Shown in pieces: positions 12,601 to 24,052 of a stretch of 64,000 nt of DNA (position 1 is its first letter; every line of letters begins with the position of its first letter). Origin of the DNA: Piscicola geometra (Eukaryota > Annelida > Clitellata > Hirudinida > Piscicolidae); contig OX030956.1 in assembly GCA_943735955.1 (NCBI GenBank), forward strand, positions 8,753,525 through 8,817,524, in the 5' to 3' direction. The notes under the pieces were generated by a model that was not told the origin of the DNA, did no database searches, and worked only from the letters and a program-made list of their open reading frames with translations. A program made the translations under genes and the position numbers.

Positions 12601-15600
12601 TCTCACCACTCCATCACACCATTCCACATCGCATCTTTTGACCACAACTTTTCACCACACCATATCATACAACACCACACCATACAACACCATATCATAC
12701 AACACCACATCTTTGCACTAGCACCAAATCCCAGCACACTAAATAGCACCACGGCACAAAAAACCACACAAGACCAAAACGCACTACAACTATTCCGCAC
12801 TAGCATCACACCAGCTTCACACTACCCCATATCACACAGCAACCAGACCATGGAAATAAAGTACAGCCCATCCTCCCACACCAAATGACACTAAATCCTC
12901 CACTAACATGATATGCAATGTAGGGCAGAATGTCGAATATTTCCATGTTCCTTGCGGCAGACAGTCCATAGCAACAGTTGCTACTCAGGCTCTTTAGCAA
13001 CGCCTCTTGAGCTTGTTCCGGTGTTACATGGTTACTGAATTTGTGTGATTTTTGATTTTCAGAGTGTTTAATCTAGATAGATTAAAGTTATTGAATTGAT
13101 AATGTTTTATAGCCATTTCGACTTTAATCAGCCTGATTTAGAGCCAAGTAAGTGCAAACAGAATCAGTGATTCAGAATAGTTATGGTATTCAAGGCATAT
13201 CACAAAGCATTCATTACTTTGCAGCGCACAGTGCGTAAGAATTGCCTTTCAGCGAAAGCGCTTCTAATTGAAACCCTAAATCAGTGCGTGCTGCAAGCGC
13301 AGAGCATTCTATCGGATAAACTCAATTAGTAGTTGTTCGTCATCGCTGGATAAAACACTGGCACGTGAGGAACACTGGGCGTGAAAGGATGTTGAAGAGG
13401 GTGGGTTGGACTTATTATATGTATTTATTGTTATGTTTTTATTTTAATTTTATGTTAGGCTTCGTTCACAAAGAGTGTTTAGATTTAAGGCGTAATTTTG
13501 TTTTATCATACCAAAGACTGATTGTACATTTCCCTTTGGAGACGATGGAACAACAAATGTTTTCAAGATGGGTGAATGAAATTGGAGGTTTTGAAACAGG
13601 TATATTTAAACTTTGAAAAAGTTATTTGCATCACATCAGTCCTTCTCCAATTTACCTTCAAACGGCATCAGTGTAATGAGGTTGTTGCAGTTTTAGAAGC
13701 CAATTGAGTGGGTAAACGCTATAGCTTCCAGCCATTTTTACGTTCCTTGCGTGCCACGTGACACTCAGTAGTATCACGTGATCTCGGTGCGTAATTATCT
13801 GCACGCTTGGAAGCCACCATACACCTCCAAGACTTTACGGAAATTAAGGTTTCCTAATCAATGGCATATTTTGCTTTTTACGAGTTTATTATTTTTTATT
13901 TTTGAAAGCTTGTTCCAGTACTGAGACAGAGCATCATAAACTATTTTTCTCAGCGTGGATGAAAATGTTGAATAACTTTAAGGGGGGTAGCCATGTCAGG
14001 CTGGGACAACCTCACGGATGATTCGAGTTTCTGGGGAAACTGGAGAAAAGTGCCTTTTAGGTGTCAGACCCATCTGGAAGGCGAGAAACATGATCAAACA
14101 GCTTTGGCTTCTTCCTCTTGAACATGCTGCAGATAGGAATTTGTTTTGTTCTTTCAAGGACGGCTTCGTTTGTCACCCTATTTGAACAACGAATACTAAT
14201 TTGATCAGAAACATTGGAAACTAAAAGCAACCAGTTTTCTGACGTCTCTTTTTTAGAAGAGTCAAGTTCCAAAGCTATGAAGCAAAACTGTGATGGATAG
14301 CCTGACTTTCGTTCCCTCTTATTACAATAGAAGCAATTTTTGAGCTCACTGAAAGTACTCTGTACCAATGCCAAACAACGTGTTATTTCCTTCGAGCTAT
14401 CACAGGAGCCATCTATAATAACCCAAAAGTACACAAATTGCTCCAAAAAGTGCTCCACAACTGGAGACCATCCGTCTGCAAATCAAGTTTTTTTAATATC
14501 ATTGAGAGATTGAGTCTTCTTTTTATAGTTGAGTTAAATACCCAAAGTTGCAGCATCTTTGGTGAAAATGTTGAGAGCTGATTTGATGGCCCTATAGAGC
14601 TCTGATAATAAAACAAGGTCATCTGCTAAAACAAGGTCTGTAAAACTGGCAACCTTCAACCGTCCCTGAACTTGAATTGAATTTGAAACCAATCATTAAA
14701 GAATCCATCATATTTGACGCAGCCTTCAATATCTACGAGTTTGATAAGTAGAAAATAAAATCTCAATATTTAGTATTAAGTAAAATAAAAGTTTTTTAAA
14801 TCAATTACCGTTCTGGGAGTGATGACGATTAAGGTTAGTCTTGTTAATGCTTTTGAATTGTTTGTACGTATTTAAACCAAAAAAGTATTTTTATACGCTT
14901 TTGAAATCATCCTTTTGAATCAGTTTCGCAGATATATTGGAACTAGATCGGCACAATTTCAGAAAATCTGCAATAACTTCTATTTTTTATTCAAACATAT
15001 ATATGTGGTTTTTCCATTCTAAAATATTTGGGATTTTAAAAATCATAATCGTAAAAATATTTTCGAAAGTCCTATTTTCATAGGAGAGTTTAAATTATAC
15101 TCGTGTGCATTTGTCTGGCAAGTGGATCAATCGCTCTGACGCTTGAATAATGCTACTGTCAAAGTGAGTCTCAATCTTTCTTAACACACCTATACACGCA
15201 TACACACAGACTTACCTACACACACACGCATGCACACACACACACACACACCACACAAACACACAGGCACACATACACACACACACACACACGCACACAC
15301 AAGCGCACGCAAACACACACACAAACACGCACACAAAAGTCTAGCACAAAACGTAAAATGAAGCTTATCAAACAGGAAAATTATATAATCTAATCTATAA
15401 AATACTTCACAAACACCAAATGGGAGGATAGCGACTCTTCCTACTAGCAAAATAAAACGCTAACATTTTTCCTACTGCTTGAAATGATTACTATACTTTC
15501 GCTAAGAATTAAATTGACTTTTTAAAAAAATACTGCTTAGGAGTGCGAACAAACAGATATACGTGATGCTGTGCTCATGCCATTGGGATGGTTTCGGTCG

Positions 15601-18600
15601 TAGTAAAATAAAAAAGTTAAAAACTACATTTATCCCAGTTCAAATGCATGTTTGAATACATTGAAGATGTATTATGGAAATAATAAAAAATGAATTCAAA
15701 GAAACCTCAGTAAGGAATCGTCGAGTTCGTAGTCAGTGAAGCTGTGCTCGATGCTGCTGGTGGAAGACAACTCGTTTGTAGTAGTTCTGGTGGCTCTGGT
15801 GGCTTTTGTGGCTTTGGTGGTTGTAGGAGAGGACGGTACAGAAGTTGCGATGGCTTGGAAGATGGTGTTGATTGAGATGTTAGTTGTGTCTAAAGAAGTG
15901 CAAGAAAGAGCTGGGCTGTTTGGGACTGGTGTTGTTGTTGATGTTGCATGGCTGTTTTTAGAAACTGTAATTTTATTTTGAGAAATTTGTGATTCTTTGT
16001 TGAAGGCTTTGTTTGAGTTTTTGGGAGGGGCTTGAGAGATTGTTTCAGAGGGAAGTTTTGAAGACGATGAATGAATTGAGTGGGAGGTTGCTGATGCAAG
16101 AAGGGTCGTGAAGGCAGGTTGAATGCACGTCTGAAGAGATTTGCTAGCATTTGGGGAGGTCTCGTGCACATGTGTGCATGGCGTTTGTTGTTTTTGTTGT
16201 TGACGTTCATGAGTATTTATAGATGGTTTTTGCGGTTGCGAGTGGTGAGGGAGTGGAGAAGGCATGTAGCTGTTGGATGAAGTATGCAGTAAAGAGCATG
16301 TGCCGAACGATGCATCAACTCGAGATTCTCTTCTTCTGCCTTTGCCAACATCTCCACCTTCCCCACCTTTCTCTATGCGTTCTTCCTCCAACATCATCTT
16401 TCTTCTTTCATTTCTTCTCTCAATCACCTTCAAAGCCCCTTCTGACGTGCCCGCCTCAGAGTCCTTCAAAGCAAACTGCGCCTCGTCATCTGCAAACGAC
16501 ACCCTCTGCGCACTTTTAATTTGTATAGCGTTTGATTTCGATGAATGTTTGTCGATACTGCGTAATTGTACCTTCCGTGAATCAATGCCTTTGCTGGGTG
16601 CATTCAATTTGTTATCTCGTTTCGAGAGGGAAGCATTCGAGGATGATGGCTGGAGCTTTTGCGTGCAATAAGACGGAGAAGTAAGGGTTGTTGAGGGGTT
16701 GAGTTGGTAGAGTTGGTAGTCAGGGTGGCAAGATGGGTGGCTGAAAATAGTGTTTTCTTCGGTGTGATCGGTGGAGGGGTGTTTGTAAAAAGGGGCGTGC
16801 TTGCCAAGGGACCTCCGGACTCCCCAGGCAACCATGTTTCTTGCTTCTGTCTTCTTTCCTACGTATTTCCCCTCCTCAAACTTCCACTTTCTTTCTCGAC
16901 TGTTGCACACCACGGGTTCAGGGTCACTTTCTGAGAAGACAGCACTGTTGTTGTTGCTGTCGTTGTCAATGCTGTTTTGAATGTACTTTTTTCTTTCGCT
17001 ATTATCTTTTACTTTTGATCGTGTATTGGATTCATTCTTTAGTTCCCTTTTGAGAGTGTCACTAAAATTATCAATACTTTTAGAGTTTCTACTGTCGTTT
17101 TCATTATTAATGCTTTTATTTTTATGTTTGTTCTTAGTAGTGACTTTAACGGCATTGATCGACTCTTCGGGTGGAGGGATCTGTTTTTCTGATACTTCTG
17201 AGATGAGGAAATAACCAGCGAATTTTATATTGAATTTTTTTAAAATTATTTATTTATTTTTGTACTCAGTCATTTTTAATCCAGTCATACATGCATCGAA
17301 TTCATCGTTCAATCATCCACTTATCTCAGTCACCTCCTCCTCATGACAAGGTACCTCTCAAAGAGATTTATGCTGCGTAATAAAAAATCTCCGTCAAGGC
17401 TTTTAGTAGTGTATGTGTAGTAGGGTGTCATTTTGCAAGGCTTCTAGAGTAATTTACGAATTGTCAGAAAATATCTCTCGTGCCATTGATCAAAAGGAAA
17501 TTTCTTTAACTGAGTAATGTTTATCGCAAGAAATAAACTGCAAAGGTGGAATGGTAAATTCGCAAAGTGTGTATGTATAAGCATGTTTCCGACAAGAAAT
17601 GATGGATTGGATTAGCGGATGAATGATTACTAGTCGTAGGTTTGACGGGAAGATGGACGACTTGGTGTGTCTGAAGCAATAATATTATCTGCGCACTGGA
17701 ACGAATTTCTTGCCGCATAAGGACTTTTTCAAAAATAACAAACCAAGCAGTTATGAATGTTTAACTCGCTAAAGCATATCAAATAACTCAAATAAAACTT
17801 TATATGTCATTATATTTCCATCTCAACATTATCTTCTTGCCTATTTGAGCCTAAAGCCCCCTAATTACTTGTCTATGAATTCTTTTGTATGGGGTGACAT
17901 CATGTTCCATCGATCAAGCTATCTCGCCAGATCTGGCTCGGAAAAACAAAGAAACGCCTGAATAAATCACACTGCATACGTGTCGACTCAAGCCAGGCCA
18001 GGCAAACAATCCATTACCAATAGGCAATTAATCATAGCATTTATTATTTTATTGACTTTCCTGCAGCTGAAGACAGACTGGAGAAAATAGTTGGCGAGAT
18101 TGTCTAAGCATGCTGTATGTATTGATGCTGGTGTGAATCTATGGAGTGGTGAGCTACTTAAGAGTAAAGAGGAAAGAATACTTCATTTTCTAAAAGACCA
18201 ACATTATTTTTTAATCCAACTGAAATGTAATACCAAATAGATCCAGAATCATTCTTTTTTTCTACCATCCTCAACAAAGCACCTCTATTGACCACAAAAC
18301 CCATTTTATCTCAACCTTTGTTCCATCGCCTCAATCAAAGCATATTAACAATCAAAAACGTTTTCTATAACAGTGTATCTGTTCGCCCGAGTCATTTTGC
18401 AAGCTTTATTTGTGAATTTATGACTTCATTAAAAGCATGCTTCTATTTTTAGACGACCATATATGTTATAATGATCATTCATGCTCATGAAGCATTTTAC
18501 CATTCTTGTATGTTTTACAGATGCTGATTCAAACTAAAAAATAAACTAGCATATTTTTAATTACCCGAGCATTTGAAAATCATTTTTATTTAAAATCTGC

Positions 18601-19029
18601 TAATTCTCAACCCTAGGTTCTTGAATTTGAGGAAAGAGCGCTATAGAAATCTATTTGATTGATTGAATGATTGAATTAATGTTGAGAGCTGAGATACAGC
18701 AAAAACTAAACTCAAATTGAGTTTGCAAATGAAATACCTAGATGATAAACTGACACCCATAAAGACATTCATACTAGCCATGCAATCACACAAGCAACCA
18801 TACAGACAACCACACAGACAACCACACAGACAACCACACAGACAACCACACAAACAACCACACAGGCAACCACACAGACAACCACACAGACAACTAAACA
18901 GACAACCACAAGCACACCTTCGTAGCCTGGAATGCGACGTGAAATGAAATAGTCTCTGATGAAGTCTTCGGAGCTTTGATTGGATAGCTGGTCGTGATCA
19001 CGTGCTATGGGGTAGAGACCTCTAAACAT
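3325..19029 (-). CDS. SSUH2: SSUH2 (ssu-2 homologue) with long N-terminal extension, ten exons
   Basis: Ten exons on the minus strand, listed 5' to 3': 19029-18918, 17197-15706, 13034-12908, 12456-12396, 12121-11745, 11621-11452, 10846-10754, 6844-6742, 3954-3853, 3471-3325. All junctions keep phase and give about 927 aa. Homology to SSUH2 is clear from exon 3 on: the NCCYG block, YTLETFSES, the VPHTSSV segment, then six CxxC-type DnaJ-like zinc-binding motifs (residues about 724-795; CDCCSGEG, CWHCHGTG, CSVCYGDG). The protein ends with VYAPDYP and CWGC, as family members do. Vertebrate SSUH2 is about 350 aa, so exons 1-2 (about 535 residues, Ser/Thr-rich, probably disordered) are an extension; their inclusion rests on phase and an open frame only. 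Exon 5 carries His-, Gln- and Pro-rich tracts. The molecular role of SSUH2 is poorly known. The start is the ATG at 19,029, which is an inference; exons 3-10 are firm. Confidence 0.85.
3652..3738. repeat. (CAT)n trinucleotide microsatellite
   Basis: A run of CAT triplets with two interruptions lies in the last SSUH2 intron, between exons 9 and 10. Confidence 0.9.
3966..4211. repeat. Degenerate intronic minisatellite next to the SSUH2 exon 9 acceptor
   Basis: Repeats of gatggttgtaggtgggttgg with variants begin about 10 bp from the exon 9 border (3954). They resume after the hAT insertion at about 5,675-5,760, so the transposon landed inside the array. Confidence 0.75.
4212..5673 (+). mobile_element. 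Decayed hAT transposon in the last-but-one interval of SSUH2 (between exons 8 and 9)
   Basis: The ends are inverted: TAGAGGTCAGAC at 4212 against TGGAGGTCGGAC read inward from 5673 (10 of 12 match). They are flanked by a near-perfect 8-bp duplication, gttgcagg (4204-4211) and gttgcaag (5674-5681). Subterminal GGGAACGGGA-type repeats occur at both ends. Inside, on the plus strand, a stop-ridden transposase remains. Its C-terminal dimerisation motif is recognisable at about 5,154-5,376 (FPILQKSSTILFSIPAS, then ERNFS), with an upstream fragment at about 4,725-4,820 (AACLLHPQY). It lies in an intronic minisatellite and is antisense to SSUH2. Confidence 0.7.
5154..5378 (+). pseudogene. hAT transposase C-terminal (dimerisation) fragment
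   Basis: The 74-codon open stretch encodes FPILQKSSTILFSIPAS followed by CERNFST, the hallmark of the hAT-family C-terminal dimerisation domain. Upstream codons in the same element contain several stops, so only a remnant of a once longer transposase survives. Confidence 0.7.
6068..6543. repeat. 18-bp minisatellite
   Basis: The unit aaccacactgacacatac, with g/a and t/g variants, recurs about 26 times. It lies in the SSUH2 intron between exons 8 and 9. Long open frames on both strands here are a by-product of the period being a multiple of three. Confidence 0.95.
6835..7895. repeat. 52-bp minisatellite that contains copies of the SSUH2 exon 8 splice acceptor
   Basis: The gaagctgtttgg motif recurs at 6841, 6892, 6944, 6996 and so on to 7516 at steps of 52 bp (first step 51), then at 7566 and 7668, sixteen times in all; the tail (7,600-7,890) is shorter degenerate units. 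On the minus strand each unit reads accaacaaccaaacag followed by CTTCACACAC. These are the last intron bases and first exon bases of SSUH2 exon 8 (acceptor at 6845/6844). Confidence 0.95.
8025..8195. repeat. (CA)n microsatellite
   Basis: CA dinucleotides with a few TACA and GCAC interruptions, in the SSUH2 intron between exons 7 and 8. Confidence 0.95.
8285..8530. repeat. 13-bp minisatellite
   Basis: The unit gggtgatagggaa is repeated about 18 times, nearly identical in the centre and degenerating toward 8,530. SSUH2 intron. Confidence 0.9.
8690..9410. repeat. 21-bp GATTATGATGATGGTGGGAA-type minisatellite
   Basis: Units of gattatgatgatggtgggaa plus one base recur over about 720 bp, with higher-order doublets at the left end (about 8,700-8,920). 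Long open frames on both strands are artefacts of the 3n period. Confidence 0.9.
9575..10290. repeat. (GAT)n arrays
   Basis: Two GAT/GAC-rich stretches occur, 9,575-9,656 and 10,003-10,285. Between them lies about 340 bp without recognisable content. All of it is inside the SSUH2 intron between exons 7 and 8. Confidence 0.85.
11452..12121 (-). CDS. SSUH2: SSUH2 exons 5 and 6: low-complexity linker and DnaJ-like cysteine-rich region
   Basis: Exon 5 (12121-11745) begins after ctttacag and ends at ACG/gtgggt; exon 6 (11621-11452) begins after catgccag and ends at GGAG/gttggt. The joined product reads VPHTSSVT-CCFVC, equal in spacing to VPHSS...CHKC of vertebrate SSUH2. Exon 6 encodes repeated CxxCxGxG-like motifs (CDCCSGEG, CLNCCGSG, CWHCHGTG) as in the DnaJ central zinc domain, probably zinc-binding. 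Exon 5 has a run of six His followed by Gln-rich sequence upstream of PWEID. Confidence 0.85.
14050..14660 (-). mobile_element. LINE fragment (reverse transcriptase C-terminal part), decayed
   Basis: The minus-strand translation gives LADDLVLLSELYRAIKSAL around 14,560-14,640, a form of the (Y/F)ADD reverse-transcriptase box. Further along come VEHFLEQFVYF, SCDSSKEITR and then VTNEAVLERTKQIPICS and KLFDHVSRLPDG (14,060-14,200). These are typical of the region after the RT domain in non-LTR retrotransposons. Frames are broken. It sits in the large SSUH2 intron between exons 2 and 3. Confidence 0.65.
15205..15345. repeat. (CA)n-rich imperfect microsatellite
   Basis: Interrupted CACA/CGCA repeats in the SSUH2 intron between exons 2 and 3. 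Confidence 0.85.
15706..17197 (-). CDS. SSUH2: Large exon 2 of the SSUH2 model (disordered N-terminal extension)
   Basis: A 1,492-nt open stretch runs from a 3' splice site (tcatctcag) to a GAG/GTTTCT donor. It starts with two nucleotides and ends with two, matching exon 1 (ends in phase 1) and exon 3 (needs phase 2). The product is rich in Ser, Thr, Asn and Lys with no recognised fold. It contains one basic/acidic helical stretch (ERRNERRKMMLEEERIEKG) and the motif QRVSFADD at residues about 268-275, which fits the RVxF docking site of protein phosphatase 1. It could instead belong to a separate minus-strand gene; a transcript across 15,706/13,034 would decide. Confidence 0.55.
18601..18676 (+). 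mobile_element. Solo LINE 3' tail (same family as 29.85-30.45 kb)
   Basis: The sequence cttgaatttgaggaaagagc followed by gctatagaaat and TTGA repeats also occurs, inverted, at 29,860-29,900. There it follows LINE reverse-transcriptase remnants. Probably a 5'-truncated insertion in SSUH2 intron 1. Confidence 0.5.
18795..18912. repeat. 12-bp minisatellite abutting the SSUH2 exon 1 donor
   Basis: The unit caaccacacaga recurs about nine times and stops within about 10 bp of the modelled exon 1 donor (18917). On the transcribed strand the donor gtgtgcttgtggttgtctg runs straight into the array. Confidence 0.85.
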
Positions 19030-21470
19030 CGGGTCATTTGATTGGTTGGTTGGTCACTTGCTTCACGTTCATTGGTCAGCAGCCTGCTTCCGTGACCGAT
19101 GCTGGTTGCCTTGGTGAATGAGTGGAAGAGAAAGGTCGCTTGGCTCGGCAGAGGTACGTTGAAAGGGGGTGGTGTTTTCGTAGAGTTTTCAACTTCTGTC
19201 ATACATGAAAGATTAATAGTTATAGAAACTTTATTTACAATTTGTATATTAAGAACCGCTTTATGAATTAGCAGGAAAAACAAACAGTACCGAAGGCAAT
19301 AAGAGGCAGATTAAATTATCAAGAAGACAGAATGAGTGAAATATTTCCAAGCAATTAAACGAAAATTAATTTTCATCGCATAAATTCTTTAAAACCCATT
19401 GTGGTATCGAAAGGAAAGTACATGTGTTTTATAGGCTATAAACTACAGCTCTTGTAGCGCTCATCCTTCAGACTTCTTTGCGGCTTGTCATATGAGATTA
19501 TATTTATACGAAAGTTTTGCCACTAAATGTATGTTTCTGTATAAAAGCAGCTTTTGGTGGTGCCAGGGGGCTGTTATAAAGATGCTTTAACCAATGCTTT
19601 TCAGGAGAAAATTCATCTAAATGGATAGCGTCTGCAAGTTAATTCGATAAAATTTTCCGTTTTAAAATTCAAACCGAAGATTCTACAACGCACTCTAAAT
19701 TAATTGCACAAGAATTCATAAGAATTCGAATTTTCACGTCAAAAGGATAAAATTAATTTCCCTAGAAGACATGTCAAAACAAACTTACGACCCCTTTATG
19801 AACTAATTTCTGCATAGACTATTAGAGCTATAGACTGTCGAAAGACGTATGCGAGGGGGAATGAGTGAAGTTGAATGGAAAAAAAACTAAAAAGGAAATG
19901 CCTTTACTGTAAGCCTTTTACCGAAGTTTTAAGCTCAGACGACAACTGCGTGACCTCATCTGGAGTCTCGTTCATTTCCAAAATCACTCTTTGGCATTAC
20001 TTGTAATGATTTTACATTTTAGAAACTTTTTTAACCTTGTTTCATCGATACTTCTTGTTTTCCCTGATTCCACCAAGGTTACTTTCGACACAACATTTCC
20101 ACACTTGCTTCTTGTCTTGATGCGCATTGTCATTCCGACAGGCACGTTGCTAATAAATGAGAGCGCTCATGCGTCGCCACCACTTCCTCCCTCCCTGCAA
20201 CAACCACACGCATTACCAGACATCGCAAGCATCATCATCGTTTTCGTCATCTTTTCATCTTCCCGCTCATCATCTCCATCATCATTTTGATCTTGTGTTT
20301 AGTTTGCATCTTTTATTTCAACATCATTATCACTGATTTGATTCTTGCAAATTTCACCATTCATTTAACATAATTCAATTTAATTAAACATAAAACAAAT
20401 TTTCATCTCCAGTGTTGAACATGCGCTTGCATAAGGCTGGAGAGGCTTCTGGGAAAGCCCTTTATTCCTTCCTTGATTGAAAGATTGAAAAGAGGATTTT
20501 ATTTGTCGAACTCTTTCCGGAAAAGTCTTCCATATTAAAGGATGGCTTGATAAATTCCTTCCTAGCCTGTCCAAACAAAGATCTTTTATCTGACGTTTTT
20601 AATAAAACGACAACTCTTTGTGTCTACTTTGCGTGTGTTTGTGTGTGTTTCCATATGTGTGCGCGTCCGTGAGTGAATGTGTGAATGAGGGAAAAGTATG
20701 TGTGATGGTTCGTGAAATGGAATGGGATAAATTGAACGTGTGAATACACAACGTGAGCATGTCTATTTATAAAGCATATTGTGCGTGTCATCGCTTCAGC
20801 GTGCGCTTGTAGGTCTTCGCATAGTAGAAGCACTACGAGTCCTCACAATGCAATTACATTTCTTATATTTAATAAAATATGAGTTTATCTTTGCAATTTA
20901 TTTTTTTCTTTTTGCACAGAAAAAGCCTCTACACCCCTGAAGCGGTGTTTAAGATTAATGCCACACAGCGCACTCAATCAATCAAGCGAACACGCAGGCA
21001 CTCGATTGTGCGAATAGAGCTTTTAAATTGAAATGATTTGAAAAATGGAATAATCATTTGAATATGTGAAGGTGATGAGAGGAAGGTGAACTGAGAAGCT
21101 GAAGTGAGGTTGCGTTGAGGGGAGGAAGAGGGAATGAATTTCTGAAAGTTCAACAGCTTGAGAAACTTTAAGAAAATTTCGAAAATATATTTTAAGTTCT
21201 TAAAAGCTTTCTGAAATTTGAAAAAAAAGTCAAAAAGATGGCTAATTATCAATTCGATGGTGACTGCAGAGACATGAATAATTTCATAAAGTAACGATGA
21301 ATGAAGCGTCAAAAGTGAAAATTCGTTTGGAGAGGGATTCTGAGAAGGGCAGTGAGCGAGGAAGGAGGGGCTCGCAAATAATGTATAATTACGCAGGCAT
21401 GAATGTCTGGGATGATTAGAATTGGGGTCGAGGCCTGCTTGCTGACAAATTATTGCTGCCTTCGCATGCA
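19030..21470. other. Upstream of SSUH2; no firm gene
   Basis: A minus-strand open stretch at 19,196-19,009 starts after a good acceptor (gtatgacag) with VENSTKTPPPFNVPLPSQA. It could be an alternative or upstream exon of SSUH2, but no phase-consistent join to 18,918 was found. The rest (19.3-21.4 kb) shows no recognisable coding or RNA feature. Confidence 0.4.
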
Positions 21471-21473
21471 GCG

Positions 21474-21802
21474 CTACATCGTCGAACCATCTTCAAAGCT
21501 TCTTCGCCTCTGAAGCATTGATGGCTCATCGAGTTTCAAGTCGTCTAGAAATGAATTTTTTACTGTTTTATATTAAATACGTATAGGTTGCTTTTTGGAA
21601 TGAGTTTAATGGCTTGGCTCACTATTTGAAGTGAATAATTTGGCTTCATTCTTTTTTAAAAAAATTTAAAGTCACTTGCCCTCCTTTCAATTGTGAACAG
21701 AATTTACATTTACATTTGAAATGTTTTACTCTCTGAATTTCGAGTGCCTTAAGCCGGTTACCTACAACTATCATTTCTCTTGAAAGCTTCCCCATGCATC
21801 CT
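21474..21802 (-). CDS. Two candidate 3' exons of an unrecognised minus-strand gene
   Basis: Exon 21802-21762 (acceptor gccgcatgag, donor GTAG/gtaacc) would join exon 21544-21474 (acceptor ttcatttctag) in phase. The join gives GKLSREMIVVD-DLKLDEPSMLQ, then RRRSFEDGSTM and a stop. GC-richer codons and phase agreement support a real terminus; I do not recognise the protein. Nearby minus-strand stretches at 22,218-22,460 (LLREGIVRLIKFTIEHIEM) and 23,150-23,240 (KASELACMSTFIERLRC) have coding-like composition and may belong to it, but I could not join them. Confidence 0.3.
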
Positions 21803-23391
21803 CTCATGCGGCAGAGTTGAGATTTAATAGTAGAATGATCAAAAAGCACCTATATCTTCGATAATTAATATTTTAAAAACATACTTTTTCAAACTGAATT
21901 ATTGAAATTAAAAAGCAAGAAGGTGGAAAAATGCGTTTTATTTCTTTGAATTAAAGCCGAAGCACCACTGATCCGCACAGTCTGACACGTCTTCAGTCTT
22001 ACTCACCTCACGAATTTAATTTAATAAATCAAAATAACTCCACACTAACCCAATACCTCTGCCTTTAATTGAACAGCTCAAAAAAGAACGTGATATAAAC
22101 CACTTATAAATCATTTTTCCATATCACTTTTTCCAGATACATTGCTTGTCAGACAAGAACATAAGAAGACCTGAATTGCCTGATTCGACTTCAACAAGTG
22201 TGAAATTCGATGGTAACCTAAAAAGCTCTTGAAACCAATTCTACTTTATCGTTCATTATTTTCAGGGCTTTCATGGCAAGATAGGTACAAAGGCTCTTGG
22301 TAGCACATGCCATTTCTATGTGTTCAATTGTGAACTTTATTAGCCTCACAATGCCTTCTCTTAACAAGTGGTGCTTTATGCGTTCCGCTTTCGACTCAGT
22401 GACGTGTGTGGCGAGTACGAACGAAGGGTTTATGGCAATGTTTTGTAAGAAGAAACGATCACGGCAACATGATTTGTGTAGCTTGCAGCTATCCATTTTC
22501 TTATCCCATCTATCCATCCACCTATCTATCCATCCTTTTATCCACCTACCTAATAAACCATACTCTTTTAATCCAACCATCCATCATCAACCGACCCACC
22601 AAGAAGCCAATCTGAGGGTGCTTCGTCAACCACAATACTATGAATGATGTCACAAAGGTAAATGACGTCTCAACAAACTTAATCAAAAGACAACTGAGAT
22701 CTTTAATCTTCTTCTGAAGAGATTTCTCAGTGAGCAAACACCAGCCTCAATCCATTTGTTTTCCTTCCACTCATACCTTTCTAGCGCTTGCAACTACAAC
22801 CATTTCATTCATTTATTTTTTTAATCATAACAAATCTTTAAAAACATTAGTTTCCATTCTTTCCTTAGTTTCCTGTTCGAGTGTTACGCTTCCTTCTTTA
22901 AAACGTTCTTTAGACTCCATCGCGTAGGCGTTATTGATTTTGCAAGGCCGTTTTGTGTTTACATTGATCCAATAATTACGGAAACATCTAAACAACTTTA
23001 ACATTATTTGACAACTTTACAATTTTTTTTATATCATTCTTCATAGCTTTTTATCATTTTTTTTCCAAAATTTTTCTTGCACCATTATACACCCAATCAC
23101 AGTTTGGCATGTTATTTACAATCTCAAGCTGAATTTGAAGGCTCCATCTTATGGGATAGTCTGAATGATGAATCGTGTGCATCTCAGTCGCTCGATGAAC
23201 GTGCTCATGCAGGCCAGCTCGGAGGCCTTTGGAGACATTCTGCACCATAACATTTTAAAGCCCTTAAAAGCGCTTCCCTTAAAAAGCACTTACGAAAAGA
23301 TAGGCGTACCAAAGATGAGAGACGCTGAATCTATTTCAGAAAAAGTATTTTAAAAAGAATTTAATTCTTTGAAGCTATTTTATCGTTTTAG

Positions 23392-23531
23392 AGCGACATA
23401 GGCTGCTTTGCGTAATGAAAAATCCTTCAGTAGATTGGATAAAACGCCCTTTTCGACGTCAACTCGCAGGACTGCCTTGGGTTACAGACAACATGTGGCA
23501 GACTCTCAAGACACATATCGAAGGAGATTGA
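23392..23531 (+). CDS. Candidate terminal exon, unrecognised
   Basis: After the acceptor tatcgttttag a 46-codon frame reads RHRLLCVMKNPSVDWIKRPF and then a tryptophan-containing tail (LPWVTDNMWQTLK) to a stop. The composition looks coding, but no family is recognised. The minus strand of the same stretch is also open. Confidence 0.2.
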
Positions 23532-23958
23532 CACGGAGAAATCGAATTTGTTATATATTTTTGCTGTATATCGTCAAACTGCCATTTCATTCTGGGTTAT
23601 CGTAAATTGGCATTAAGGGCTGCTTTAGGGTGGAGTAAATTTCCTTGCTTGTTTTATTGACAATTATGGAAATCTGTTTTAACCTAATGTTTTTATAATT
23701 ATCAGCCTATTATATTTATTATTCAAAAAAATTATGGGTATTCATCTTTGCTAATAATACAAACCAAATAGTTTGAATGCTAAATTAAAATTCGTTCACA
23801 GCACTTGAATGCACCGAAGGTGAATGAAATTCAATTACATCGATACGCATACCACTGCCTCCATTTCCCGCTTAATGCCTCTTAATCTAATTATACCTTT
23901 CTTTTACTCTCGTGCCCATTTTTGTTCCGATAATGGCCACCTAAATTGGATATCTCAG

Positions 23959-24052
23959 CGCAAATGCACTAACGCCAGCACTGACGTGGCCGAATTATGT
24001 CACCGGAAAAGACTCGTTCTTCACAATTTTCAAGAGTTGGCATTTCTCAAAG
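23959..24052 (+). CDS. Candidate internal exon, unrecognised
   Basis: The acceptor tggatatctcag and donor CAAAG/gtaggc flank 94 nt encoding RKCTNASTDVAELCHRKRLV and then LHNFQELAFLK. Both splice sites are good. The product is cysteine-containing and has no assigned family. Confidence 0.3.

Noticed and set aside
19005..19283. Firm exon of SSUH2
   Set aside because: A good acceptor is present, but no donor gives a phase-consistent join to the 18,918-19,029 exon.
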